NCBI GenBank assembly: GCA_016703265.1
Contig: JADJCK010000009.1
Location: forward strand, 314,999 to 378,998
Direction: 5' to 3'
DNA length: 64,000 nt
Source of the DNA: a bacterium
Lineage (GTDB): Bacteria > Krumholzibacteriota > Krumholzibacteriia > LZORAL124-64-63
Part shown: positions 36,341-44,249 of the stretch, in pieces
Layout: each line of letters starts with the position of its first letter
How positions within the stretch are numbered: position 1 is the stretch's first letter
Notes under the pieces: generated by a model
The model's database searches: none
What the model was told of the DNA's origin: nothing
What the model saw: the letters and a program-made list of their open reading frames with translations, nothing else
Position numbers and translations under genes: made by a program

Positions 36341-38058
36341 ATCGGTGGCGGCATCGGCGGCGGGCGCGCGGCGGGTGAAACGGCCAGCACCCGTGTGATG
36401 GCTTCGCGCAGGCGATCGCCGCTGATCGGCTTAGCCACGTAGTCGTTCATGCCGGCCTCGGTACAGGCATCACGGTCCTCGCGCGAGACGTGACCGGTCA
36501 TGGCGATCACCGGCACGTTGCGGTTCAACTCGCCGGCCTGGCCGGAGCGCAGGTTTCGCGTGGCCTCGAGCCCATCCATGCCGGGCATCTGCACATCCAT
36601 GAACACGACATCGAAAGCGGATTCGGCGAGGGCAACCAGCGCCGCCTCGCCGTTGTCGGCGGTGCGCGCGGTCACGCCCAGCCGCTTCAGCATGCCGATC
36701 GCCACCTGCTGGTTGATGCGATTGTCCTCCACCAGCAGCACCGTGCGCCCGGCCAGTTGCTCGCGGCCTATCGTGACGGGCAGCGGCGCGACGATGACCG
36801 TCGACGCGGGCGCCGGCTCCAGCGGCAACGTGAACCAGAAGGTGGAGCCCCAGCCCTCGTCGCTCTCGACGCCGATGCGACCGCCCATGCGCTCGACCAG
36901 CATGCGACTGATGGCCAGGCCGAGGCCGGAACTGCCGCTGCCGGCGGCCAGGCCGGCGGTCGCCTGGCTGTAGGGCTGGAACAGGTGCGCCTGCTGCTCG
37001 GGCGAGATGCCGATGCCGGTGTCGGTGATGCGGAACTCGACCTTCACGCGCGGCGCCAGCGCCTCGGCCCGGCGCACGTGCAGCGTCACCCCGCCCTCGC
37101 GCGTGTACTTGAGCGCATTGCCCAGCAGGTTCAGGAGCACCTGCCGCAGTCGGCCCTCGTCGCCCAGGACCGGGTCGGGCAGGTCGCCATCGACCTGCAG
37201 CGCGAACGAGAGACCCAGGTCGTCGCACTGCACGGAGGTGATGTCGGCCAGCTCGCCCAGCAGGTCGTGCAGGTTGTACGGCGCGCGCACCAGCTCCAGC
37301 TTGCCGGCCTCCAGACGCGAATGGTCCAGCAGGTCGTTGATCAGCCGCACCAGGGCCCGCGCGCTGGAGTGGATGAGCCTGGCCGTGTGGCGCGCCTCGT
37401 CGTCGAGCTTCATGTCCGTGAGCAGGTCGGCCAGACCCATGACGGCATTCAGCGGCGTCCGCATCTCGTGCGCCAGCCCGGCAAAGAACTGCGTGCGCTG
37501 CAGGCCCGTCTGCTGCAGGGCCAGCGCACGCTGGTTCGCTTCGCTGATCGTGCGGGTGAGCTGCTGGTTGGCGACCGTGAGTTCGCCGGTGCGCTCGGCA
37601 AAGCGGCGCTCGAGCTGGCGATTGTGCTCCTGCAGCCGCAGCAGCGATGCGGCCAGGTCCATGCCGCCGGTCTCGGTCGCGTCGGGGCGCGGACGCACCA
37701 GCGCCACGACCAGGTCCTCTCCGTCCTCGCGCAACGCATGTGCCGCCACTTCCACCGTCAGCAGCGTGCCATCGGCGCGGCGAAGGCTGGTCATCTGGAG
37801 ATCGCCGCCCTTCCCCGTCCACACCGAGCGATGCCGGATGCCGGCTTGCGCCCGCTCGTCCGGGGCGTGCAGGTCGACATGGCTTCGGCCGACGAGTTCG
37901 TCGCTCGAATATCCGCACAGCGCGCACGCGGCGGCGTTGGCCAGCACAATGCGCCCGCTCGGCCCGTCGGTCACGAAGACCGCGTCGGGCGCGTCGGCAA
38001 AGACACGCGCCAGCATTGCGAGCCGGGCCTGCCTGTTGTCGGGCGCTTCTGCGTTCAC
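36232..38058 (-). CDS. PAS-hybrid histidine kinase, C-terminus frameshifted
   Basis: Hybrid sensor kinase, cytoplasmic as no membrane segment is seen. A PAS domain (VFADAPDAVFVTDG...ACALCGYSSDELVG) lies within the first ~130 residues, followed by a coiled coil. The HisKA box is GLAHEMRTPLNAVMG. The ATPase domain has LLNLLGNALKYTREGG, DTGIGISPEQ and GSSGLGLAISRML. The receiver domain has VLLVEDNRINQQVA, FMDVQMPGMDG and MTGH...YVAKPIS. The GTG at 38058 follows GGAGAG; an upstream ATG at 38259 would place the start inside the promoter region. After ITRVLAVSPAARPPP the frame becomes nonsense-like and ends at 36232, while the Hpt domain continues in another frame. Confidence 0.87.
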   Translation of the reverse strand: MNAEAPDNRQARLAMLARVFADAPDAVFVTDGPSGRIVLANAAACALCGYSSDELVGRSHVDLHAPDERAQAGIRHRSVWTGKGGDLQMTSLRRADGTLLTVEVAAHALREDGEDLVVALVRPRPDATETGGMDLAASLLRLQEHNRQLERRFAERTGELTVANQQLTRTISEANQRALALQQTGLQRTQFFAGLAHEMRTPLNAVMGLADLLTDMKLDDEARHTARLIHSSARALVRLINDLLDHSRLEAGKLELVRAPYNLHDLLGELADITSVQCDDLGLSFALQVDGDLPDPVLGDEGRLRQVLLNLLGNALKYTREGGVTLHVRRAEALAPRVKVEFRITDTGIGISPEQQAHLFQPYSQATAGLAAGSGSSGLGLAISRMLVERMGGRIGVESDEGWGSTFWFTLPLEPAPASTVIVAPLPVTIGREQLAGRTVLLVEDNRINQQVAIGMLKRLGVTARTADNGEAALVALAESAFDVVFMDVQMPGMDGLEATRNLRSGQAGELNRNVPVIAMTGHVSREDRDACTEAGMNDYVAKPISGDRLREAITRVLAVSPAARPPPMPPPMWRSTSGRWPSSSTAIVTWPPRSSRCSWTTPASGCC

Positions 38059-38211
38059 GACACTCTCCGGAATCGGGAATCCGGGCGGATGACGCCAGCG
38101 GACGTGGCCGGGCGCGGCCATGCCGTTCGCCAGAGGATCGGCACCAATCGGCGATTCTGTAGCCTCCGCTGCGGGTTGCGCCGGATTCGCTGCTAATACG
38201 GGATCAAAATG

Positions 38212-38228
38212 GTCTTGACAAACAAGAC
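38212..38228. promoter_or_regulatory. GTCTTG-N5-CAAGAC operator-like repeat over a -35 box
   Basis: A perfect six-base inverted repeat, GTCTTG-ACAAA-CAAGAC, includes a consensus -35 hexamer TTGACA at 38215-38220. The A+T-rich sequence that follows (ATATATCCAATATTGT, 38231-38246) can supply a -10 region. It lies about 60 bases before the ferredoxin-like gene in a 229-base gap between divergent genes. A repressor bound here would block transcription. The regulator is unknown. Confidence 0.5.
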
Positions 38229-38287
38229 ACATATATCCAATATTGTCTCCATTCGACACTTAAGCATGGAAACGGGAGGCTCCGGCC

Positions 38288-39115
38288 ATGGCTGTGCGGA
38301 AGATCGTGCACATCGACGAGGACCTGTGCGACGGCTGCGGCGACTGCGTGCCGTCCTGCGCCGAGGGCGCCATCCAGATCATCGGCGGCAAGGCCGTGCT
38401 GCTGGCCGACAACCTCTGCGACGGGCTGGGCGCCTGCCTGGGCGAGTGCCCGCAGGGCGCCATCACGATCGAGGAGCGCGACGCCGACGACTTCGACGAG
38501 GAAGCCGTCCACGACCACATCACGCACATGCCCGACATGGGCCCGGTCGATCTCGGCGCGCTGATGGGCGGTCGCCTCGCGGCGGCGCCGCTGCCCGGCC
38601 CCGGTCACGGTCATGGCCACGGCCACGGCGGCTGTCCCGGTTCACGCATGCAGCACTTCCCGGTCGCGCCGGCCGCGGCACCGGCGACACCCACAGCCGC
38701 ACCGACCCCGATGGCGGCTCCCGCACCCGCCGGCTCCGAACTGCGCCAGTGGCCGATCCAGTTGCACCTGGTCAACCCCACGGCTCCCTATTTCATGGGC
38801 GCCCACCTGCTGCTCGCCGCCGACTGCTGCGCCTTCGCCACCGCCGAGTTCCACCAGCGCTTCCTGCGCGGCAAGGCACTGGCGATGGCCTGCCCCAAGC
38901 TGGACCAGGGCCGCGAGATCTACCGCCAGAAGCTGACAGCGATGGTCGACCAGGCCCGCCTCGACACCATCACGGTGATGATCATGGAAGTGCCGTGCTG
39001 CACCGGCCTGCTCGGACTCGCGCAGGAAGCCGTCGCCGCCGCCGAACGCAAGGTGCCGATCAAGCAGGTGGTGCTGGGCGTGCAGGGGCAGGTGGTCCGC
39101 GAGGAATGGTGCTGA
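38288..39115 (+). CDS. Ferredoxin-like iron-sulfur protein with C-terminal domain
   Basis: A 275-residue redox protein. The N-terminal ~60 residues form a bacterial-type ferredoxin domain. The first cluster motif, CDGCGDCVPSC, is complete. The second, CDGLGACLGECP, has Leu where the second cysteine is expected, so that cluster may be [3Fe-4S] or altered. A histidine- and proline-rich linker (GHGHGHGHGGCPGSR) connects to a C-terminal domain of ~130 residues with the Cys pairs ADCCAF and VPCCTG. The family resembles conserved anaerobe proteins of undefined function. The GGGAGG site and operator-like promoter are clear. Confidence 0.82.
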   Translation: MAVRKIVHIDEDLCDGCGDCVPSCAEGAIQIIGGKAVLLADNLCDGLGACLGECPQGAITIEERDADDFDEEAVHDHITHMPDMGPVDLGALMGGRLAAAPLPGPGHGHGHGHGGCPGSRMQHFPVAPAAAPATPTAAPTPMAAPAPAGSELRQWPIQLHLVNPTAPYFMGAHLLLAADCCAFATAEFHQRFLRGKALAMACPKLDQGREIYRQKLTAMVDQARLDTITVMIMEVPCCTGLLGLAQEAVAAAERKVPIKQVVLGVQGQVVREEWC

Positions 39116-39130
39116 GAGGCGCGCGCCGGT

Positions 39131-39580
39131 TCAGGCGTCGTCGAACAAAATCTGCCGCAGCCAGGCCACAACGGTCGCGGTCGCCCGGGCCGATCCCGGG
39201 ATGACCAGCAGCGTGTTGTCCCCAGCGACAGTGCCGATGATGTCCCGGTTGTGCTGCACGTCGATGAACTCGCCCACCGTATGGGCCGCGCCCGGGATCG
39301 TATGCACCACGATCAGCGATTCGTTGGCATTGATCCCCGTGACCTCCGCGCCCACGATGGGCCGCAGCGCAGCAGCCTCCGGTCCCGCCGGCAGCACGTA
39401 TTGCTGCACGCCCCCGCGGGTGACCCAGTTCACGCCGAGCTCCTTCATGTCCCGCGACAAGGTGGCCTGCGTCACGCGGTAGCCGCGGCGGCCCAGCTCA
39501 CGCTTCAGGTCTTCCTGCGAGGTGATGGTGCGGGCGGTGAGGATCTCCTTGATCGCCACCAGCCGGGCCGTCTTCGACAT
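39131..39580 (-). CDS. argR: Arginine repressor ArgR
   Basis: Transcriptional regulator of arginine biosynthesis, 149 residues, normal length for ArgR. The N-terminal winged helix (ITSQEDLKRELGRRGYRVTQATLSRDMKELG) contains the family's SR recognition helix. The C-terminal oligomerisation and arginine-binding domain includes GTVAGDNTLLVI, with the Asp-Asn pair that contacts arginine. It is the last gene of argC-argJ-argB-argR (26-base gap after argB), so it is probably autoregulated through the boxes at 42724-42757. The start at 39580 follows GGCGGAG. Confidence 0.95.
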   Translation of the reverse strand: MSKTARLVAIKEILTARTITSQEDLKRELGRRGYRVTQATLSRDMKELGVNWVTRGGVQQYVLPAGPEAAALRPIVGAEVTGINANESLIVVHTIPGAAHTVGEFIDVQHNRDIIGTVAGDNTLLVIPGSARATATVVAWLRQILFDDA

Positions 39581-39606
39581 GGCAACTCCGCCGGCCGCCG
39601 GGACGA

Positions 39607-40458
39607 TCAAGGCACAACCTCGGTCCCGACGCCGTCCTGCGTGAAGATCTCGAGCAGCAGCGAGTGCTTGACCCGGCCGTCGATGATATGGACCTTGCCC
39701 ACGCCCGCATCCAGGGCCCCGAACGCGGACCTCAGCTTGGGCAGCATACCGCCGTCGACGTAGCCTGTCTCCACCAGTTCCGCGGCCCGCGCCCGCCCCA
39801 GCGAGGGCAGCAGCCGGCCCTGCACCAGCACCCCGGGAATGTCGCTCAGGTAGACCAGCTTCTCGGCCTTCAGCGCCGCGGCCAGCGCCCCGGCCGCGGT
39901 GTCGGCGTTCACGTTGTGGACCTCGCCGTTCGCATCGACCCCGATCGGGGCGATCACCGGCAGGACCTCCTGCGCCAGCAGCGACTCCAGGAAGGCCGTG
40001 TTGACCTGCTCCACCTCGCCGACCAGGCCCAGGTCGGCGCCGTCGTCGGCACGGTGGCGGGTCACCCGCAGCAGCGAGTTGTCCACGCCGCTCAGCCCCA
40101 CGGCGCCGCCGTCGTGCCGGTTGATGCGCGCCACGATGTCCTGGTTCGTCTTGCCGCCCAGCACCATCTGCACCACCGACATCATCGCCGGGTCGGTGTA
40201 CCGCACGCCGCCCACGAAGCGCGTCTCCAGCCCGATGCGGTCGGCCAGCCCCGTGATGTCCCGGCCGCCGCCGTGCACGATCACGACGCGGATGCCGATC
40301 TTCTTCAGCAGCGTGACGTCCTGGGCGAACGTCTCCTTCAGGTCGTCGTCCGTCATGGCTGCGCCGCCGTACTTGATCACGAACGTCGTGCGTTCGTACT
40401 GCTGGATGTAGGGCAGCGCCTGCACCAGCACCTCTGTCTTGTCGGCGAGCGAGGTCAT
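39607..40458 (-). CDS. argB: Acetylglutamate kinase
   Basis: Phosphorylates N-acetylglutamate at the second step of arginine synthesis. The protein has 283 residues, close to the family norm. Seen motifs are FVIKYGGAAM with the phosphate-binding lysine, IVHGGGRDITGLADRIGLETRFVGGVRYTD (quoted only in part as VIVHGGGRDI and RFVGGVRYTD), NVNADTAAGALAAAL and VYLSDIPGVL. It follows argJ by seven bases. Confidence 0.96.
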   Translation of the reverse strand: MTSLADKTEVLVQALPYIQQYERTTFVIKYGGAAMTDDDLKETFAQDVTLLKKIGIRVVIVHGGGRDITGLADRIGLETRFVGGVRYTDPAMMSVVQMVLGGKTNQDIVARINRHDGGAVGLSGVDNSLLRVTRHRADDGADLGLVGEVEQVNTAFLESLLAQEVLPVIAPIGVDANGEVHNVNADTAAGALAAALKAEKLVYLSDIPGVLVQGRLLPSLGRARAAELVETGYVDGGMLPKLRSAFGALDAGVGKVHIIDGRVKHSLLLEIFTQDGVGTEVVP

Positions 40459-40465
40459 CGCGGGC

Positions 40466-41668
40466 TCACGTCCTGTAGTTGGCGTTGATGGCGACGTATT
40501 CCTTCGACAGGTCGCAGGTCCAGAAGAACGCCGACCCGTCGCCCTGGTTCAGCCTGATCGAGATGACGATCTCGCGGCGCGAGAGCACTTCCTTCGCCGC
40601 CTCCTCCGAGAAATCGAGGCGGTAGTCCCGCCGCAGGATGGGCACGTCGCCGAAGTCGATCTCCACCTGCGCGGCGTCGAACGCCACGCCCGAACGTCCC
40701 AGCGCCGCCAGGATGCGCCCCCAGTTGGCGTCCTCGCCGTTGAGCGCGGTCTTCACCAGGTTCGAGTTGGCCACGGTGCGCGCCGCCTGCGCCGCCGCCG
40801 CCTCGTCCGCCGCGCCCGTCACGCGGATCTCCACGAACTTCGTGGCCCCCTCGCCGTCCATGACGATCATCTTCGCCAGCGTCACCAGCACGTGCTCGAG
40901 CGCCAGGTAGAACGCCTCGTACCCCGGCCCCTCGGTGGCGGTGATCACGGGGTTTCCCGCCATGCCGTTGGCCATCACGGCCACCATGTCGTTCGTGCTC
41001 GTGTCGCCGTCCACCGAGATGCGGTGGAACGAGCGGTCGACGGCCTGCCGTGTCGCAGCCTGGAGCACGGCCGGCGTCACCGCCGCGTCGGTGGTCACGA
41101 ACGCCAGCATGGTCGCCATGTTGGGGGCGATCATGCCCGAGCCCTTCGCCATGCCGCCCACGGTCACCCGCACGCCGTCCACGACGCAGCGCACGGCCGA
41201 CTCCTTGGCGAAGGTGTCGGTGGTGCGGATCGCCTCGGCCGCCGCGGTGCCGTCGTCGCCCAGCAGCTCGGCCGCCTGACGGATCCCGCGCTGGATGTTC
41301 TCCATGGGCAGGTACTGGCCGATCACGCCGGTCGAGGCGACGAGCACCTCGCCCTCGTCGATGCGGAGCGCGGCCGCCGTGCCCTCCACCATCGCCCACG
41401 CATCCTCGAGGCCGCGCTCGCCGGTGCAGGCGTTCGCATTGCCGCTGTTGACGACGATCGCGCGGACCATCCCGCCGGCGGCCATCTGCTCGCGACCGAC
41501 CACCACCGGCGCTGCCACCACGCTGTTGGTCGTGAACATGGCGGCGGTCACCGCGGGCGTCGCGCTGACGACCAGCGCCACGTCCTTGCGCAGCTTCTTG
41601 ATGCCGCAGTTCACGCCGGCGGCCTGGAAACCAATGGGGGCGGTGACGCCTTCGTGGGCGACTTCCAT
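40466..41668 (-). CDS. argJ: Glutamate N-acetyltransferase/amino-acid acetyltransferase
   Basis: ArgJ transfers the acetyl group from acetylornithine to glutamate, giving a cyclic arginine pathway. The 400-residue protein carries the autoproteolysis site APNMATMLAF, where Thr186 is the expected nucleophile and new N-terminus of the beta chain. Other signatures are IVVNSGNANACTG, ASTGVIGQYLPM and STNDMVAVMANG. The start MEVAHEGVTAPIGF at 41668 fits the family; the frame is open far upstream only because of high GC. It lies 14 bases after argC. Whether it also makes acetylglutamate from acetyl-CoA cannot be told. Confidence 0.96.
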   Translation of the reverse strand: MEVAHEGVTAPIGFQAAGVNCGIKKLRKDVALVVSATPAVTAAMFTTNSVVAAPVVVGREQMAAGGMVRAIVVNSGNANACTGERGLEDAWAMVEGTAAALRIDEGEVLVASTGVIGQYLPMENIQRGIRQAAELLGDDGTAAAEAIRTTDTFAKESAVRCVVDGVRVTVGGMAKGSGMIAPNMATMLAFVTTDAAVTPAVLQAATRQAVDRSFHRISVDGDTSTNDMVAVMANGMAGNPVITATEGPGYEAFYLALEHVLVTLAKMIVMDGEGATKFVEIRVTGAADEAAAAQAARTVANSNLVKTALNGEDANWGRILAALGRSGVAFDAAQVEIDFGDVPILRRDYRLDFSEEAAKEVLSRREIVISIRLNQGDGSAFFWTCDLSKEYVAINANYRT

Positions 41669-41682
41669 GGCAATCCTCGGTT

Positions 41683-42717
41683 CTACTGCAGGAGTGCGCG
41701 TTCGGGGCGTCCGAACGCGATGTTCAGGTTCTGCACGGCCTGGCCGGCGGCGCCCTTGACCAGGTTGTCGATCACCGACGTCACGACCAGCTTGCCGGTG
41801 TGGGGCTCCACGAACACCGCCAGATCGCAGTAGTTCGTGTGCTGCACGTCCTTCAACTCGGGAATGCGCACGCCGAAGCGGACGAACGGTTCCTTCAGGT
41901 AGTGCTCCGCATAGATGGAGCGCACGAGGGCCTCGGCCACCGGCTCCTTCAGGTCGGCGTGCACCGTGGTGTAGATGCCGCGCGAGACCGGCAGCAGGTG
42001 CGGCACGAACGACACCGTCACCGGCGCCCCCGCCACCCCGCCCAGCACCCCGGCAATCTCGGGCACGTGCTGGTGGTCGCCGATGCGGTACGCCCGCACG
42101 TTCCCGTCCATCTCGGCAAAGCTCAGCTCGGGTGCGCTGCTGCGCCCGGCGCCCGACACGCCCGACAACGAGTTGATGACGATGCCTTCGGGGCTCACGA
42201 GCCCGGCCTTCAGCGCCGGCAGCAGGGCCAGGATGGCGCCGGTCGGGTAGCAGCCCGGGTTCGCGATCAGCTTTGCGCCGCGCAGCCGTTCCCGGTTCAG
42301 TTCCGGCAGCCCGTACACCGCCTCGCCCAACAGGCGCGGCGCCGCGTGCGGCTTGCGGTAGTACTTCTCGTAGAGTTCGGCGGTCGGCAGGCGCAGGTCG
42401 CCGCCCAGGTCGATCACGCAGCCGACCCGGCCCAGCAGCGAGGGCGCGATCCGCATCGCCTCGCCCGAAGGCAGGGCGATGAACACGCAGTCGAGCCCCG
42501 CCAGCGCCTCGGCGTCGAAGGCGGTCAGCACCAGCGGCAGCCGCCCGGCCAGGAACGGGTGCACCTCGCCCACCGGCCGCCCGGCCTGGGCGTGGGCGGT
42601 GGCCACCTCGACGGTGATGTCGGCGGCGCCCGCCAGCAGGCGCAGCAATTCGCCCCCGGAGTAACCGGAGGCGCCCACGACGGCGACGCGGAGCGGCTGT
42701 TTCGTTGGGTTGTTCAT
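41683..42717 (-). CDS. argC: N-acetyl-gamma-glutamyl-phosphate reductase
   Basis: NADPH-dependent reductase, third step of arginine synthesis. The 344-residue protein has the N-terminal Rossmann motif VAVVGASGYSGGELLRLL, the acylated catalytic Cys in ANPGCYPTGAI, and HLLPVSRGIYTTV. It is the first gene of the minus-strand arg operon. Its start at 42717 lies directly beside the double ARG box; a Met at 42738 would fall within that operator and is less likely. Confidence 0.96.
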   Translation of the reverse strand: MNNPTKQPLRVAVVGASGYSGGELLRLLAGAADITVEVATAHAQAGRPVGEVHPFLAGRLPLVLTAFDAEALAGLDCVFIALPSGEAMRIAPSLLGRVGCVIDLGGDLRLPTAELYEKYYRKPHAAPRLLGEAVYGLPELNRERLRGAKLIANPGCYPTGAILALLPALKAGLVSPEGIVINSLSGVSGAGRSSAPELSFAEMDGNVRAYRIGDHQHVPEIAGVLGGVAGAPVTVSFVPHLLPVSRGIYTTVHADLKEPVAEALVRSIYAEHYLKEPFVRFGVRIPELKDVQHTNYCDLAVFVEPHTGKLVVTSVIDNLVKGAAGQAVQNLNIAFGRPERALLQ

Positions 42718-42723
42718 GGTTCT

Positions 42724-42757
42724 TGCATAAATATGCATTGGTGTGCATAATTATGCA
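42724..42757. promoter_or_regulatory. Double ARG box between argC and argD
   Basis: Two perfect 14-bp palindromes, TGCATAAATATGCA-type (42724-42737, with a T/A centre) and TGCATAATTATGCA (42744-42757), have their centres 20 bases apart. This matches known paired ArgR operators (TGnAT-N4-ATnCA with ~two helical turns' spacing or one depending on phase). They sit between the divergent starts of argC (42717) and argD (42782), so ArgR with arginine should repress both directions. The very A+T-rich sequence stands out from its GC-rich surroundings. Confidence 0.88.
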
Positions 42758-42781
42758 AGACCTTTTTCCAGGCAGGAGCCC

Positions 42782-43960
42782 ATGAACCTGAACGACCGTG
42801 AACAGGCCGCCTTTTTCCCGACCTACAAGCGGCTGCCGCTCCAGGCTGTGCGCGGCGAAGGCCTTTACCTGTACACCGCCGATGGCGCCCGCTGGCTCGA
42901 CCTGTTCGCCGGCATCGCCGTCAACGCCCTGGGCCACGCCCACCCGCGCGTGGTGGGCGCCATCACGGCGCAGGCACAGCGCTACATCCACCTGTCGAAC
43001 TACTTCGCGCAGGAGCCGCAGGTGCGCCTGGCCGAGCTGCTGCTCCGGCACAGCGGCATGGCACGCGTGTTCTTCGCCAACAGCGGCACCGAGGCGATGG
43101 AGGGCGCCCTGAAGATCGCGCGCCGCCGGGGCGCCGGGCGCGGACAGTCGGGCCTGGTCGGCTTCAGCAACGCCTTCCACGGCCGCACGCTGGGCGCGCT
43201 GTCGATCATGGATCGCGCCAACTACCGCGACGGCTTCGGCCCCTTCCTCGAGGGCTGCGCGTCGCTGCCGTTCAACGATGTCGCCGCGCTGCGGGCCGGC
43301 GCGGGCCCCGGCACCGCTGCCGTGGTGCTCGAATGCGTGCAGGGCGAGGGCGGCGTCCGTCCCGTCACGCCCGCCTTCGTCGCCGCGTTGAAGGAGCTGC
43401 GCGACGAGCACGGCTTCCTCATCATCGCCGACGAGATCCAGAGCGGCGCCTTCCGCACCGGCCGCTTCCTGGCCGCCGACCACTTCGACCTGCAGCCCGA
43501 CCTCGTCACGCTGGCCAAGCCGATCGGCGGCGGCCTGCCGCTGGGCGCCATCCTCGGCGCCGCTTCGGTGACCGACGTCCTGCAGCCGGGCCAGCACGGC
43601 ACCACCTTCGGCGGCAACCCGGTGGCCTGCGCGGCGGGCATCGCCGTGCTGGAGGAGATCGAAGAGAGCGGACTCGCCGCACACACGGTGGCTGTGGGCG
43701 ACTTCTTCCTGGCGCGGTTGCGGCAACTGGCCGCCGCGTTCCCCGCTCACGTAAAGGAAGCGCGCGGCCTGGGCCTGATGCTCGCGCTGGAGCTGCACGG
43801 CGAGGCCGAACCCGTCGTGGTCGCGATGCGCGAGCGCGGCATCCTCGTCAACGCCACCGACAAGACGGTGCTGCGATTCGTACCGCCGCTGGTGATCACG
43901 GAGGATGAGGTGGAGATCGCGGTGGGGGCGTTGCGTGAGGTGCTGGAGGGAATGGGATAA
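42782..43960 (+). CDS. argD: Acetylornithine aminotransferase
   Basis: PLP-dependent class III aminotransferase of 392 residues, making N-acetylornithine from the product of ArgC. The Schiff-base lysine is in LVTLAKPIGGGLPLGAIL. Other motifs are FFANSGTEAMEGALKIAR, FHGRTLGALS and IADEIQSGAFRTG. The start follows GCAGGAG. It diverges from argC across the double ARG box. A copy of the 14-bp palindrome core begins 22 bases after its stop. ArgD enzymes often also act on succinyldiaminopimelate. Confidence 0.95.
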   Translation: MNLNDREQAAFFPTYKRLPLQAVRGEGLYLYTADGARWLDLFAGIAVNALGHAHPRVVGAITAQAQRYIHLSNYFAQEPQVRLAELLLRHSGMARVFFANSGTEAMEGALKIARRRGAGRGQSGLVGFSNAFHGRTLGALSIMDRANYRDGFGPFLEGCASLPFNDVAALRAGAGPGTAAVVLECVQGEGGVRPVTPAFVAALKELRDEHGFLIIADEIQSGAFRTGRFLAADHFDLQPDLVTLAKPIGGGLPLGAILGAASVTDVLQPGQHGTTFGGNPVACAAGIAVLEEIEESGLAAHTVAVGDFFLARLRQLAAAFPAHVKEARGLGLMLALELHGEAEPVVVAMRERGILVNATDKTVLRFVPPLVITEDEVEIAVGALREVLEGMG

Positions 43961-43981
43961 GGTGAGCGCAGGCGTCGGGAG

Positions 43982-43995
43982 TTGCGCCGGCGCAA
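43982..43995. repeat. Palindrome copy 1 (TTGCGCCGGCGCAA core)
   Basis: First of eight copies. The 14-bp core is perfect, with outer flanks AG and GT. It lies 22 bases after the argD stop and next to a fragment of a FlgD-like tail on the minus strand. Confidence 0.9.
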
Positions 43996-44008
43996 GTGGG
44001 AACGGGAG

Positions 44009-44056
44009 CGGAACCCGGCGGCCTTTGCGATCGCGGCCGTCCCACACGGCCTGCCG
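44009..44056 (-). pseudogene. Vestigial fragment of a FlgD-like C-terminal domain
   Basis: On the minus strand this 48-base stretch encodes RQAVWDGRDRKGRRVP, almost the same as HQAVWDGRDREGREAP in the tail of the protein at 49823-52165. At DNA level 44027-44053 and 49919-49945 agree at 26 of 27 bases. The fragment has no start, no FlgD sequence before or after it, and runs into palindrome copy 1. It appears to be the remains of a lost exported-protein gene or a copied tail segment. Confidence 0.7.
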
Positions 44057-44249
44057 GCATCAGAATCGAACACCGCGCGCGCTGCGGCGATAGTCAGCTG
44101 AAATCAAGTATTCACTGCTCCTTTCCTGTGGCCCCGCCTCCCGGTCCTGCTTTTATTCACCCTTCGTTTCGGGGCCATGCCCGGTACGGCGAGCGCCGGC
44201 TTCCATGCGTCCGCATATTCGCGACAAGACCACCAGCGGAGGTTCCGTC

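Noticed and set aside
40466..44047. A 1193-codon open frame on the minus strand spanning argJ, argC and the reverse of argD.
   Set aside because: Only its last 400 codons are real (argJ from 41668). The rest is antisense or off-frame to well-identified arg genes and is open because of high GC. Its first codons do include the vestigial FlgD tail, reported separately.
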